From assembly GCA_963711495.1 (NCBI GenBank), contig CAVQEK010000007.1, forward strand, positions 242,730 to 306,729: 64,000 nucleotides of DNA. The letters are read 5' to 3'. A program made the position numbers and the translations under genes. The first letter of the stretch is position 1. Every line of letters begins with the position of its first letter. Positions 48,443-57,162 of the stretch are shown in pieces. Source of the stretch: CAVQEK01 sp963711495. GTDB taxonomy: Bacteria > Bacteroidota > Bacteroidia > Cytophagales > Cyclobacteriaceae. The notes under the pieces are model-generated. The model did no database searches. It was not told the origin of the DNA and saw only the letters and a list, made by a program, of their open reading frames with translations.

Positions 48443-49207
48443 TTGAAAAAGGGGTCCAAATACGATAAGACAATCGGTTTATTTATACCTTGCTATGTAG
48501 ATCAGTTCTACCCACAGGTGGGTATTGCCACGTTGGCTCTATTAGAAAAATTTGGATTTAACGTCAATTACCCGCTTGATCAAACCTGTTGCGGTCAACC
48601 ATTGTCAAATTCGGGACTTTCAATAGAAACAAGGAAAATAAGCTTAAATTTCATCAAAAATTTCTTCCCCTACGATTATATCGTCAGTCCTTCCGGAAGT
48701 TGCGTACTCCATGTCAAAGAACATTTAAATATCCAGGAAGAAAACGAAGCAGCAAGAACTGTCCGAGAAAAGATATACGAGCTTTCAGATTTTATTTCAG
48801 ATTTTGTTGATATTTCCTCGCTCAAAGGATCTTTTTATTATCGCGTTGGTTTCCATCAAAGTTGTCATGGACTGCGGGGACTGAAAAATGGGAAGGCCTC
48901 AGAGCTTGCAGGAACCGAATTCTCTAAACCCATGAGCATTTTGTCTCGATTAAATGGTATCCAGTTGATCGATCTGGACCGCCAGGATGAATGCTGTGGT
49001 TTTGGAGGCACTTTCAGCATATTTGAAGAAGCTGTTTCTGTTCGAATGGGCAAGGACAGGATTCGAGACCATCTTAGACATGATGCTGAAATCATCACCA
49101 GTACCGATATGTCTTGCCTAATGCATCTCGAAGGATTAATTCGCAGAGAAAAAATACCACTTAGGGTGATGCATTTTGCCGAAATCCTCAATCAGGCAAT
49201 CACATGA
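48443..49207 (+). CDS. lutA: L-lactate utilisation protein A-like Fe-S oxidoreductase subunit
   Basis: About 254 aa from a TTG at 48443; the open frame reaches another TTG at 48359 inside the RraA gene, and no in-frame ATG exists before the conserved start IGLFIPCYVDQFYP. Two cysteine-rich CCG domains are visible: DQTCCGQPLSNSG and HQSCHGLRG, then DECCGFGGTF. Known: LutA with LutB and LutC oxidises L-lactate to pyruvate. The stop overlaps the lutB ATG by 4 bp. The missing ATG may reflect a non-standard start with translational coupling. Confidence 0.85.
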   Translation: MKKGSKYDKTIGLFIPCYVDQFYPQVGIATLALLEKFGFNVNYPLDQTCCGQPLSNSGLSIETRKISLNFIKNFFPYDYIVSPSGSCVLHVKEHLNIQEENEAARTVREKIYELSDFISDFVDISSLKGSFYYRVGFHQSCHGLRGLKNGKASELAGTEFSKPMSILSRLNGIQLIDLDRQDECCGFGGTFSIFEEAVSVRMGKDRIRDHLRHDAEIITSTDMSCLMHLEGLIRREKIPLRVMHFAEILNQAIT

Positions 49208-50571
49208 AACACTCCGGGAATGCCAAAATATTTTTAAAAAATGTGGATCGTGCTGAATGGCATGACAAGGCTTTATGGTTAATCAGAAAAAAGCGTGACA
49301 TTGAAAGAGACCGCATTGCCGAGTGGGAACAATTGAGAAACCTTGCATCGGAAATCAAAGAACACACCTTATCTAATCTGGATAAATATCTGATCCTGTT
49401 CGAACAACAGGCAACAAAAAACGGAATAACTATACACTGGGCCGAAGATGCTCAAGCACACAACAAAATAGTATTGGACATTTTAGAAAATGCGGGCATT
49501 AAAAAATTGGTAAAAAGCAAATCTATGCTAACGGAAGAATGCCGGCTCAACACTTTTTTAGAACGAAATGGTTTGGAAGTCATAGACACGGATCTGGGCG
49601 AACGCATTGTGCAACTCGCTGATGAACCGCCAAGTCATATCGTAATGCCTGCCATCCATAAGAAGAAGTCTGATATCAGCGCCCTTTTTCATCATAAACT
49701 AGGAACTGACCCAAATAATGACGACCCTACCTATTTGACTCGTGCTGCCAGACAACATCTTCGTAAACATTTTTTTTCTGATAAAGCTGCACTCACCGGT
49801 GTAAATTTTGCCATTGCCGAAACTGGTGGATTTGTAGTCTGCACCAATGAAGGCAATGCGGACATGGGCACTCATCTGGCAGATATACACATTGCTTCCA
49901 TGGGCATGGAAAAAATAATTCCAGGGAAAGAGCATTTAGGGGTTTTCCTAAGACTTCTTGCACGCAGTGCAACCGGACAGCCAATCACTGTTTACACTTC
50001 TCATTACCACAGTCCGGGGGCCAATCGGCAACTTCATCTGATTATTGTCGACAATGGCAGAAGTGATATCCTGGGTCGGTCTGTATTTTCGTCCTCCCTG
50101 AAATGTATTCGTTGTGGTGCCTGCATGAATACATGTCCCGTTTATAGACGCAGTGGCGGTTATAGTTACAGGAGTGTCATTCCAGGTCCGATCGGTTCTA
50201 TTCTATCACCACATATCAACCTTGAACAATTTGGAGATCTGCCTTTTGCTTCAAGTCTTTGCGGTTCATGCAGTGACGTTTGTCCGGTTAAAATTAACAT
50301 ACATGAACAATTGTATGCGTGGCGTCAGATTTTTTATAAGGAAGGTAAATTTGGATTTTTCAAATCCACTTTGTTAAGATCATCCAGCAACATTTTATCC
50401 CACCCGGGATTGTATCGCCTAACGGGTAAAATCATGAGGACATTCCTTTCCTATTTGCCTAAAAAATTGATATATAATTCCATCAATGTTTGGGGCAAAT
50501 CACGAGAAATGCCTACTGTCCCAAAGCAAAGTTTTAATGAATGGTATCGCCAAAACCGGTTAAGCAAATGA
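49204..50571 (+). CDS. lutB: L-lactate utilisation protein B-like iron-sulfur protein
   Basis: 455 aa. The N-terminal LUD-type domain has IVMPAIHKKKSDI and GVNFAIAETGGFVVCTNEGN. Two [4Fe-4S] ferredoxin motifs are CIRCGACMNTCPVYRRSGGY and CGSCSDVCPVKINIHE. A C-terminal tail of about 80 residues follows. Known: the electron-transfer subunit of the LutABC complex. It overlaps lutA upstream and lutC downstream (ATGA both times), so the three are translated together. Confidence 0.93.
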   Translation: MKHSGNAKIFLKNVDRAEWHDKALWLIRKKRDIERDRIAEWEQLRNLASEIKEHTLSNLDKYLILFEQQATKNGITIHWAEDAQAHNKIVLDILENAGIKKLVKSKSMLTEECRLNTFLERNGLEVIDTDLGERIVQLADEPPSHIVMPAIHKKKSDISALFHHKLGTDPNNDDPTYLTRAARQHLRKHFFSDKAALTGVNFAIAETGGFVVCTNEGNADMGTHLADIHIASMGMEKIIPGKEHLGVFLRLLARSATGQPITVYTSHYHSPGANRQLHLIIVDNGRSDILGRSVFSSSLKCIRCGACMNTCPVYRRSGGYSYRSVIPGPIGSILSPHINLEQFGDLPFASSLCGSCSDVCPVKINIHEQLYAWRQIFYKEGKFGFFKSTLLRSSSNILSHPGLYRLTGKIMRTFLSYLPKKLIYNSINVWGKSREMPTVPKQSFNEWYRQNRLSK

Positions 50572-51140
50572 ATAAAGAGATAATATTGGCTCGCATTAAA
50601 GCGTGCCATTTACCAAAAATTCCATGTCCGGAAATCCCGGAGTCATTTCTACAATCAAAGACTTCAATCAGTGAATTTATTGAAGCAGCCAAAAAAAGCG
50701 GTTCTGAAGTCCGGGAAATTATAGACATGTCCGAATTGCAAATTTGGATAAAAGAATATCGAGCCAATGGTTCCAAAGTTGTGGACCTGGTATTTGACAC
50801 AAAATCTTTAGAAAAAGTTGATACTTCGCAACGGAAAGACCTAACCGATATCGATATTGTGATATTACAAGCCCAATGGGGCGTCAGTGAAAACGGTGCC
50901 GTTTGGGTGGACGAAAATTCTATGATCCACCGTGCGTTACCTTTTATTCCAAACCAACTCTGTATACTGATAAGCAAGGATAATATCGTTTCCAATATGC
51001 ACCAAGCCTACGAACGAATCCAACTGGAAGCGTCAGGGTTTGGAGTTTTCATCGCCGGGCCTTCCAAAACAGCCGATATTGAACAGGCACTGGTCATCGG
51101 AGCCCAAGGCCCTTTGAAAAGTTCGATTTGGTTAATATAA
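50568..51140 (+). CDS. lutC: L-lactate utilisation protein C-like LUD-domain protein
   Basis: 190 aa from the ATG at 50568, which overlaps the lutB TGA; an upstream GTG frame at 50541 is less likely. The LUD domain has the end signature GFGVFIAGPSKTADIEQALV followed by IGAQGP, typical of LutC/YkgG. Known: third subunit of the lactate oxidation complex. It is the last gene of the operon. A weak hairpin (AAATCTTAC ... GTAAAGATTT, about 51143-51173) follows the stop and may end the transcript. Confidence 0.92.
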   Translation: MNKEIILARIKACHLPKIPCPEIPESFLQSKTSISEFIEAAKKSGSEVREIIDMSELQIWIKEYRANGSKVVDLVFDTKSLEKVDTSQRKDLTDIDIVILQAQWGVSENGAVWVDENSMIHRALPFIPNQLCILISKDNIVSNMHQAYERIQLEASGFGVFIAGPSKTADIEQALVIGAQGPLKSSIWLI

Positions 51141-52113
51141 ATCTTACATAACATTCCATCAGTAAAGATTTATCCAGAAATAATCACTCAATCCTTTTTT
51201 GTTTTTTCCCTCCAAATTAAAGACTATAAAGACCAATGAGAAATTACCTTCAAATCCCCAAAATTCACCTTTTATATCAACATTATGGCTTCTTCCGTTT
51301 ATTTTATGCCATTTTTTAAATAGTCTTATACTAATAGCCTTTTGAAAAATCATGTAACCAAAAGAACTTGGTTCATATTTCCGGACTGGTGATTAATATT
51401 TATCCATATTTGCGGTATCGGTCCAATACCCACTCAATGGTTACCCTGAATATTATAAAAGATTCCTTATTCAACAAAGTAGATATTGGAAATCTGGGCC
51501 GATCGATTTTATCGGTTCCAATATTTAAATCATGAATCCGGATTAAATTCTTCAGGAATTCCAGCCTCTTTTCTTCTTTATCAAAGGGCTGTTTGACTAT
51601 AAGACATTGGAATTCGCTTTCCCGACATGAGTCCGGAATGCAATTTTAGGGAAGGTTACATCTGGGCAAGTGACAGCTGTAATAAAAAAAAATAAAAACT
51701 GTGCATTAACCGGATGAATTTGCCCCCGGGTAAACAGCCCCAAAGGCATCTCGTTCTTTGACCTGTTGAATCAACATCTTCAACGGCTCATTGGTACCCT
51801 TTAAGCCGAACGGGAATGGTATGCCCTGTTGTCTGCATTAATACAGCAGGTTTTCGATGAAAGACAGCCGAAACCATCAAAACGCTTTTGCTATTGCCCG
51901 TTAGAATTCCTGAAAAAACAGCCTCCGGTATTTAATCCCCTTAGTATTTTCCCCTCATCTTCAATGGTTTAGCCCAACAAGATTTAAAACTCAATTGAGC
52001 CTGATACTCAAATTACCCTGCCATTTGACTAAGCCTTTTCTTAAACTGTTCTGCCCCTCTTTTTTTGGCTCAACTGAGCCTTAAATCCTATATTGTTAGG
52101 CAACGTAATTGTT
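51141..52113. other. Nearly 1 kb without a recognisable gene
   Basis: It starts with the weak hairpin after lutC. A 64-codon minus-strand ORF (51159-51353) has WGFEGNFSLVFIVFNLEG near its end, but I recognise no family. Short plausible coding stretches occur on both strands around 51720-51920 (minus: PFGLKGTNEPLKMLIQQ then VKERDAFG) and look like gene debris. GTTAGGC at 52095-52101, close to the next gene, resembles an integron core site. Confidence 0.35.
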
Positions 52114-52716
52114 TTAATCTTTATATTTCTCAATAATATTCTTATAATAATTAAAAAATCCTTCAGCCATGCCATCTCTAAATACAACACCCTTATTTTT
52201 ATTTGAATCCTGTGGGTCTCTAAATGATATGGCACATAAATAAGAATCATCCTTAAACCTACAAAAAATTCCATCAATCTTTGTAATTGGCTCTCCTCTT
52301 GGAATAACTGTCAATGTTGAACCTTTTAATATTTTAGATAAGTTTTTCTTGCAGTTTTCTATTGAATTTCGAGGACATATATCCTCACAAGTAATTCTAG
52401 TAAATAATGAACCATATCTAAATCCTCTAGCTAAATCTGATTCACCATAGATTTCAGGATTTTCATTAAAGGCGGTGGTGATTATCTCAGCATCTGCATC
52501 TGAATATATTAAACGCGCTACTTGATAATTCTCATCCGCCGATTCAGTAAAATAATACTCTGCCTCTGAATTTTTTAATAAGAATCGAAGTTTTTTTAAT
52601 AGTTCATATGCTAATCCTGTTTTTTTTGGTCGTGAAGAAAAATGTATATAAAGTGCAACAATTGAAGCAATTATCACACCTCCAATACCTCCTAACATTG
52701 CATTTATCCAGTCCAT
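52114..52716 (-). CDS. Membrane-anchored protein of unknown function
   Basis: 200 aa. One N-terminal membrane helix (MLGGIGGVIIASIVALYIHF) is followed by a soluble domain with FTESADENYQVARLIY, AEIITTAFNENPEIYGESDL and RITCEDICPRN. The spacing of acidic and aromatic residues vaguely recalls proteins that position a phospholipase-D-like fold near a membrane, but no HKD motif is present. I do not recognise the family. It sits as one of four minus-strand genes separated by palindromes or insertion sequences, as in a cassette array. Confidence 0.6.
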   Translation of the reverse strand: MDWINAMLGGIGGVIIASIVALYIHFSSRPKKTGLAYELLKKLRFLLKNSEAEYYFTESADENYQVARLIYSDADAEIITTAFNENPEIYGESDLARGFRYGSLFTRITCEDICPRNSIENCKKNLSKILKGSTLTVIPRGEPITKIDGIFCRFKDDSYLCAISFRDPQDSNKNKGVVFRDGMAEGFFNYYKNIIEKYKD

Positions 52717-52777
52717 TATGTAATTTTTTTATGTTTAATAAATCTGTTTCAATGTGCTAAGTGTTTGTTATTATGTT

Positions 52778-52910
52778 GCCTAACGGCCCTGGCTATGGCA
52801 AGTGCGGGATTTTAAAACCGATTCTTTGTCCGCCAGACCGAATGTTATTTAGTTGCAATATCTTCATTTTTAAGTAGTCAGCCCGCATTTGCTATAGCCG
52901 ATGTTGTGGT
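52778..52910 (-). repeat. attC-like imperfect palindrome 1
   Basis: Arms GGCTATGGCAAGTGCGGG (52791-52808) and CCCGCATTTGCTATAGCC (52882-52899) pair with two mismatches. Outside them AACGGCCCT faces GATGTT with three extra bases on one side. The distal end carries GCCTAAC (52778-52784), matching the integron RYYYAAC box. The palindrome starts inside the last codons of the gene at 52870 (its C-terminus HHNIGYSKCG is encoded by one arm) and ends before the next gene, as attC sites do. Confidence 0.4.
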
Positions 52911-53727
52911 GTGTACTTTTTTTTCTGTTTAATTCTCCTATTACTTTCGGTAAATAATAAAGGTTCAATCCATAGTGGAAAACCTGAAAATAAATTGCAA
53001 TGATGAAAACCAATGGCAGTAACCATTCTTGTTTCAAAAGGTAAATTGGATAAAACAGAAGTGAAACTCCAAGCTCAATCATTATCTGCTTCTTAATGTT
53101 CTTTTTAATGTCCAATGTATCTGGCAGGTCTTCATATTCCTTTAAATACCTTGAAACCCGATATTGATACCACCAAGTCTCGTAAAGTTCGAAGAGTATT
53201 ATGAAAACTGTTGTTGAGATTAGGAACTCTTCTGTTTTAATAGCTATCAGAATGTAGGCAACCATAAGCGCAAATCTTCCAATTGCTGGAAGCACATCTG
53301 TTTTTACCCAAATTTTGTCCCTTGTACTTGCAAAAGCCGTTTGAGTCCACCATCCGTCAATTCTACTCGTGTCAAAATTTGTGGATGCTAATTCATTAAA
53401 CAGTTGTTTGGAATGGTCGTATTTTCTGTTGTGATGAAGTCCACGACCAAGTTCAAATTTAACTTCGTTTATTTTGTCCGATTGAGGGAGCTTGTTTTTT
53501 ATCGGTTGATATCCCGCTTTGTATAAATAGTAAACAGCTGAATACTTTTCTCTGTCATTGAGCGATTTTGCAAGTCGATGAAGGATATTTGTTGCCGTCT
53601 CAAAGTTTGAGTCAGTAGTTTTCAGGGTTTCCAAAATTCTGGTTTGTCGGTTGTCCCAATAGCCTAAAACTTGAGCATCTGTTGTCAAGTCTTTTAAATC
53701 TGTCCATATTTTGTCAACTCTGTTCAT
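52870..53727 (-). CDS. Four-helix membrane protein of unknown function
   Basis: 285 aa. The first 135 residues are soluble and helical with a TPR flavour (REKYSAVYYLYKAGYQPI, NEVKFELGRGLHHNRKYD). About four membrane helices follow (FALMVAYILIAI, ISTTVFIILFELYETWWYQY, IELGVSLLFYPIYL, LPLVFIIAIYFQVFHYGL). I recognise no family. The C-terminal end is encoded by a palindrome arm, and GTTAGTCAGAA precedes the start, so it looks like a mobile cassette gene. Confidence 0.6.
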   Translation of the reverse strand: MNRVDKIWTDLKDLTTDAQVLGYWDNRQTRILETLKTTDSNFETATNILHRLAKSLNDREKYSAVYYLYKAGYQPIKNKLPQSDKINEVKFELGRGLHHNRKYDHSKQLFNELASTNFDTSRIDGWWTQTAFASTRDKIWVKTDVLPAIGRFALMVAYILIAIKTEEFLISTTVFIILFELYETWWYQYRVSRYLKEYEDLPDTLDIKKNIKKQIMIELGVSLLFYPIYLLKQEWLLPLVFIIAIYFQVFHYGLNLYYLPKVIGELNRKKSTHHNIGYSKCGLTT

Positions 53728-53757
53728 TGTTTGTTTTGCATTCTGACTAACGTCAAT

Positions 53758-55135
53758 TTATGTTGCAGAAAATGAATGGTTTACAAAACCCAAATCTTCT
53801 GCATGTAGATCAAATTTAGCTATATTTTTTCGCATCCGTTTTACCAAGCCGAGCTTTCTCTTTTGGTCAAGAAACAGGTATTCTTTTGGAGGCTGATAAG
53901 GGACTTTTTTTGTGATCATGGTCCAAATGATTACCGCTAGTTTACGGGCAGTGGCACTCACGGCAGCCTGTCTTCCCTTTCTGAAGGCAATTCTTTTAAA
54001 AAAATCAGACAGGTGGGTGCCTCTTAAATTCCCAATAGCATTGGCAGCTTGCCTGAGCGCTATTTTAAGTCTGTTGCTTCCTTTGGGCACTTTACTGCTA
54101 AGTACTTTTCCTCCTGAAATTTTATTGTTGGGGGCCAGCCTTAACCATGAAACAAACTCCTTTGAGGAATTAAACTTGCTGAAACCATCCGGCCCTATTT
54201 CGCTCATGATGGCGAGAACAGTGGCATGACTCAGCCCCTCAATAGCTAACAAGTCTACACCGTTAAAGTACTGGTAGGCTACTTGGTTAAAGTTTTTTAT
54301 TTCCGGGGCATTTTTATTAACTCTTTTGTGGGGTTTTTCGGTGGTTTTAAGTTTAAGCTTTTCAGGAGTCTTTTGAAGATGTTCCTTAATAAAACGGGCA
54401 ATCATTTTATCACAGGCTTTGAGCTGCTTCTGATAAAATTGGTAGGTTTCAAACTCTTGTTTCAAACCAAAAAGAAAGTCTTCTCTGTTGTTTCCGTGCA
54501 GAGCCTTTGCAATTTCTTCTTTCGATTTTCGGCAGTTGTAATGACGGTGTTCAGCAAGTGCATTGGGATCAAGGTTCCCTTTGCAGATTTCTTCGATGAT
54601 CTTTAAGCCTGTCAGCCCGCAAACATCTTTCACTACTACATCCAACCTGAAATTCAGAAATTTCAGATACTTCTGCATTTTTCGGGAAGCTCCTGATGCC
54701 AGATGAATCAGATTAGCTCTTTGGCGGCAGTAGGTACGCAGTATTTCCGTACTTTCATCAGGCAGAAAACTACTGGTCAATAGCCCCAATGAGTGCAGTT
54801 TTTGTATCCATCGGGCGTCTTTAACATCAGTTTTTTTGCCTTTGGCATGCTTGGTGAATTTCCCATTGCAGAGTACCACATGAAAGTCATGTTTGATCAG
54901 TTCGGCAAACAAGTTTTGCCAATAGTCGCCAGTAGACTCCATGGCTACTGAAGTAATGCCATAATCTTTCAGCATGCACACAAAGAGCCTCCAGGTCTTC
55001 TGCATAAACACCAAACTCTTTGACATCTTCCAGAGATTGCCCAACTGGCAACATAATGTGAGACCTACTGCCAACATCAATCCCTGCAGCATTGGGATTA
55101 ATAATGTCCATTTCCATCTTCTTTTTTCTTCCCAT
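53758..55135 (-). pseudogene. IS110 transposase with one frameshift
   Basis: The first frame starts at 55135 (MGRKKKMEMDIINPNAAGID) with the DEDD-domain Asp in GIDVGSRSH. The second frame, open to 53758, carries AMESTGDYWQN (Glu) and GKKTDVKDARW (Asp pair). The C-terminal transposase_20 domain has LLAIEGLSHATVLAIMSEIG and FVSWLRLAPNNKISGGK with a candidate catalytic Ser region. The two frames join near 54980. Without that shift the protein would be about 458 aa, normal for IS110. It is probably inactive. Confidence 0.8.
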
Positions 55136-55149
55136 AATAAGAAATTTTT

Positions 55150-55394
55150 AGGTTATTAAAAATGACCCTAAGGAAATGTATCTTTGATATTGAAAATTAT
55201 TCTGAACGGGGTCGCTGACATTATCGTCAGTGCCACCACTGAAATTATCAACAAGCCTCGGAATTACTACTTCAGGGGCTTTTACATTTCAACCAGAATG
55301 AACGCACGGACTTTTGAAGTACCATTGCAAAAAACGGCCTTACAAAGGGTCTGGGCAAATTTATAAACCACAAAGCTGATTTTACACTCGTTAG
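55150..55394 (-). ncRNA. Candidate IS110 bridge RNA region, copy 1
   Basis: Non-coding end upstream of the transposase. Blocks shared with copy 2 (61180-61381) are ATTCTGAACGGGGT, CACCACTGAA, TCAACCAG, CGGCCTTRCAAAG and CACTCGTTAGCTT. Between the first two, CTGAC-attatc-GTCAG forms a stem here. Copy 2 keeps a stem at that place with different bases (CCGA-gtatat-CGG). IS110 elements are known to encode a structured bridge RNA in this position with variable guide loops. The call is by position and comparison, not by folding. Confidence 0.5.
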
Positions 55395-55434
55395 CTTAAG
55401 AAATTAATCGAGATTTCTTGATGGGGGGAATGCA

Positions 55435-55498
55435 GCATAATGGTTTGGCCATGAGCAGTAGCGTCCCGTAGGGCGCTATTGCTTATAGGTTTTGTTGC
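55435..55498 (-). repeat. attC-like imperfect palindrome 2
   Basis: Arms GCATAATGGTTTGGCCATGA then GCAGTAGCG (55435-55463) and CGCTATTGCTTATAGG then TTTTGTTGC (55474-55498) pair imperfectly around a short TCCCGTAGGG loop. It lies between the 3' end of the gene at 55513 and IS110 copy 1, the place expected for a cassette recombination site. Confidence 0.35.
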
Positions 55499-55512
55499 GT
55501 TGCCTTTTATTT

Positions 55513-56559
55513 TCATCCATACGGATTAAATTCTCCAAATTCTTTTAAATGACCTATTAGTTCTGGAATGAACCAAGATTCCTTATCCTTAATTTGTGAT
55601 AAGTCATTAATACTCTTTTCACCAATATTATAAGCAAGTATTAATGCTGCATATTCTCTAATATTTAACGGAATTGTAGAGTCTTTAATAATTTCCTTAA
55701 GATATTCTTGGAACCTATTAATTATAGAAATAATTGCTTCAACCGATTGACCAATAGTTCCCCTTGCAATTGAATTTTCTTCATCAATAAACTCCAAGAG
55801 TTTTAAGGTTTCTTGCTTGCCAAAAGTTTTAATTATCCCTTTTCCATATTCTTGGGATTCACTTGTCATCGTTCCATTGAAATATGCGATGTCTGGATGC
55901 CAAGGTAGGTGGGCGAGTATATAGATTAAGAAATCTGGAATCTTTTCAAAGTCTGCTTTTTGGAAGTATTCAATGAATAAAGCCCAAGTTTCATTCCTAT
56001 CTGCATATTTTTTGTATAATGTGTAAAGACCAAGAAAAAACTCGTCTGCTTTGCCGGACTTAAAGAGTTGCTGAGCAAAATCAAATGAAATATCTGGAAC
56101 TTCCTTTAACAAATGTGGGACGAAAATTGAAAAGAATGTTGCCTTATTTATTTGATTAGTGAGCGACCTTTCATATTTGATTACAGTTTCATCTGGATTT
56201 GCTTTTAAATATTTTTTGATATCTACCCAATATGCATCGCCAAATTCAGGTATATATACTATTCCATATACAGGAAGTGGGTGTTTTGTCCAATAGTCAA
56301 AGTGATTTTTTACAGGAATTTTACAAATGTTAGATTTCTTATTAAAATATGTTTTGCCAGATTTTATTTGGGTTGCAAAAAATTTTGATGTTGGTGTTTC
56401 ATCTTTTATAATTTCAATTATCGCATCAATTCCTAAATCATTTTTTGTGTCAATTTCTTGAAAGATGCAATTGTGTTTATGCACAATAGATTGTATAAAG
56501 TCAACTCCAATTTTAGAAGTTGAATTTGTTCTTTTGTATTTTAACTTTCCTCCAGCCAT
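55513..56559 (-). CDS. DUF4365-domain protein (nuclease-like fold)
   Basis: 348 aa. Residues 10-150 match the DUF4365 pattern: STSKIGVDFIQSIV, then DTKNDLGIDAIIEI and FFATQIKSGKTYF, with D...E..QxKSG arranged as in PD-(D/E)xK-type nucleases. AYWVDIKKYL follows at the end of the domain. The C-terminal 190 residues are helical and repeat-like. The ATG overlaps the stop of the upstream gene (TAATG). Known: DUF4365 proteins are frequent in defence islands and mobile regions. Inferred: one half of a two-gene module; activity unknown. Confidence 0.72.
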   Translation of the reverse strand: MAGGKLKYKRTNSTSKIGVDFIQSIVHKHNCIFQEIDTKNDLGIDAIIEIIKDETPTSKFFATQIKSGKTYFNKKSNICKIPVKNHFDYWTKHPLPVYGIVYIPEFGDAYWVDIKKYLKANPDETVIKYERSLTNQINKATFFSIFVPHLLKEVPDISFDFAQQLFKSGKADEFFLGLYTLYKKYADRNETWALFIEYFQKADFEKIPDFLIYILAHLPWHPDIAYFNGTMTSESQEYGKGIIKTFGKQETLKLLEFIDEENSIARGTIGQSVEAIISIINRFQEYLKEIIKDSTIPLNIREYAALILAYNIGEKSINDLSQIKDKESWFIPELIGHLKEFGEFNPYG

Positions 56560-57104
56560 TATAAGAATTCTACTTCGTCTAATTTTTTATAAATATCCTT
56601 TTGATTGTGAAAGTCGCAAATACCTGTAAAGTACTTTCCTTTGATACTGTCTGTTGTGAAATGCTGATAGATATTTATGTTCTTTATAAAGATATTTAAT
56701 TGTTTGCCAACTAATGTAGATAAGTCTACTTGACTGAAATCCGGTCGTACTTCAAATATCGCTGTTTGTTTAGGAACCTGCGTGATGATTTTAATTTTTT
56801 CTAAATCTGAATCAAATGAAATCTGGGTGTTTCTAACCAAAGATTTTGGGAATTGTTCTTTTACTGCATTCAATATGATTTCATCAATTAAATCTTGAGG
56901 GAATAATTCCTGTTTTGGATAATTTAAAAGTCTTAAAAATTCATTGGGTTCTGAGTCTTTCTCTAAGTAATAATCATTTTGAACTTCACGTAAATAAACA
57001 ATTCTGCCTATTACAATTTCCCGGTCATACGAATTTTGAGAAATAATATGAATTTCTTTCATAATTTTCCATTCCTGAAAGTCAAGCATTTGTATCGTTT
57101 TCAT
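56559..57104 (-). CDS. Unknown protein coupled to the DUF4365 gene
   Basis: 181 aa (or 167 from a later ATG at 57062, MKEIHIISQN). It is mixed alpha/beta without membrane segments or signal. Segments include RLLNYPKQELFPQDLIDEII and FEVRPDFSQVDLSTLVGKQL. I recognise no family. Its stop overlaps the start of the DUF4365 gene, so they are expressed together. GTTAGTCAGAA lies 20-30 bp before the start, the same sequence that precedes the gene at 53727, suggesting a shared cassette boundary. Confidence 0.6.
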   Translation of the reverse strand: MKTIQMLDFQEWKIMKEIHIISQNSYDREIVIGRIVYLREVQNDYYLEKDSEPNEFLRLLNYPKQELFPQDLIDEIILNAVKEQFPKSLVRNTQISFDSDLEKIKIITQVPKQTAIFEVRPDFSQVDLSTLVGKQLNIFIKNINIYQHFTTDSIKGKYFTGICDFHNQKDIYKKLDEVEFL

Positions 57105-57162
57105 TGTTCTGTGTTTTTGTTTTTTTAAGGTTCTGACTAACGTTATTTCATTTATCTAAGGA

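Larger units (their letters stand above)
53747..55394 (-). mobile_element. IS110-family insertion sequence, copy 1
   Basis: The element is bounded by CTAACG (53747-53752) and CGTTAG (55389-55394). The same sequences bound copy 2 at 57137 and 61381. It holds a frameshifted transposase gene and, upstream of it, about 250 bp of non-coding DNA shared with copy 2. Boundaries are inferred by comparing the two copies and may be off by several bases. Confidence 0.7.
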
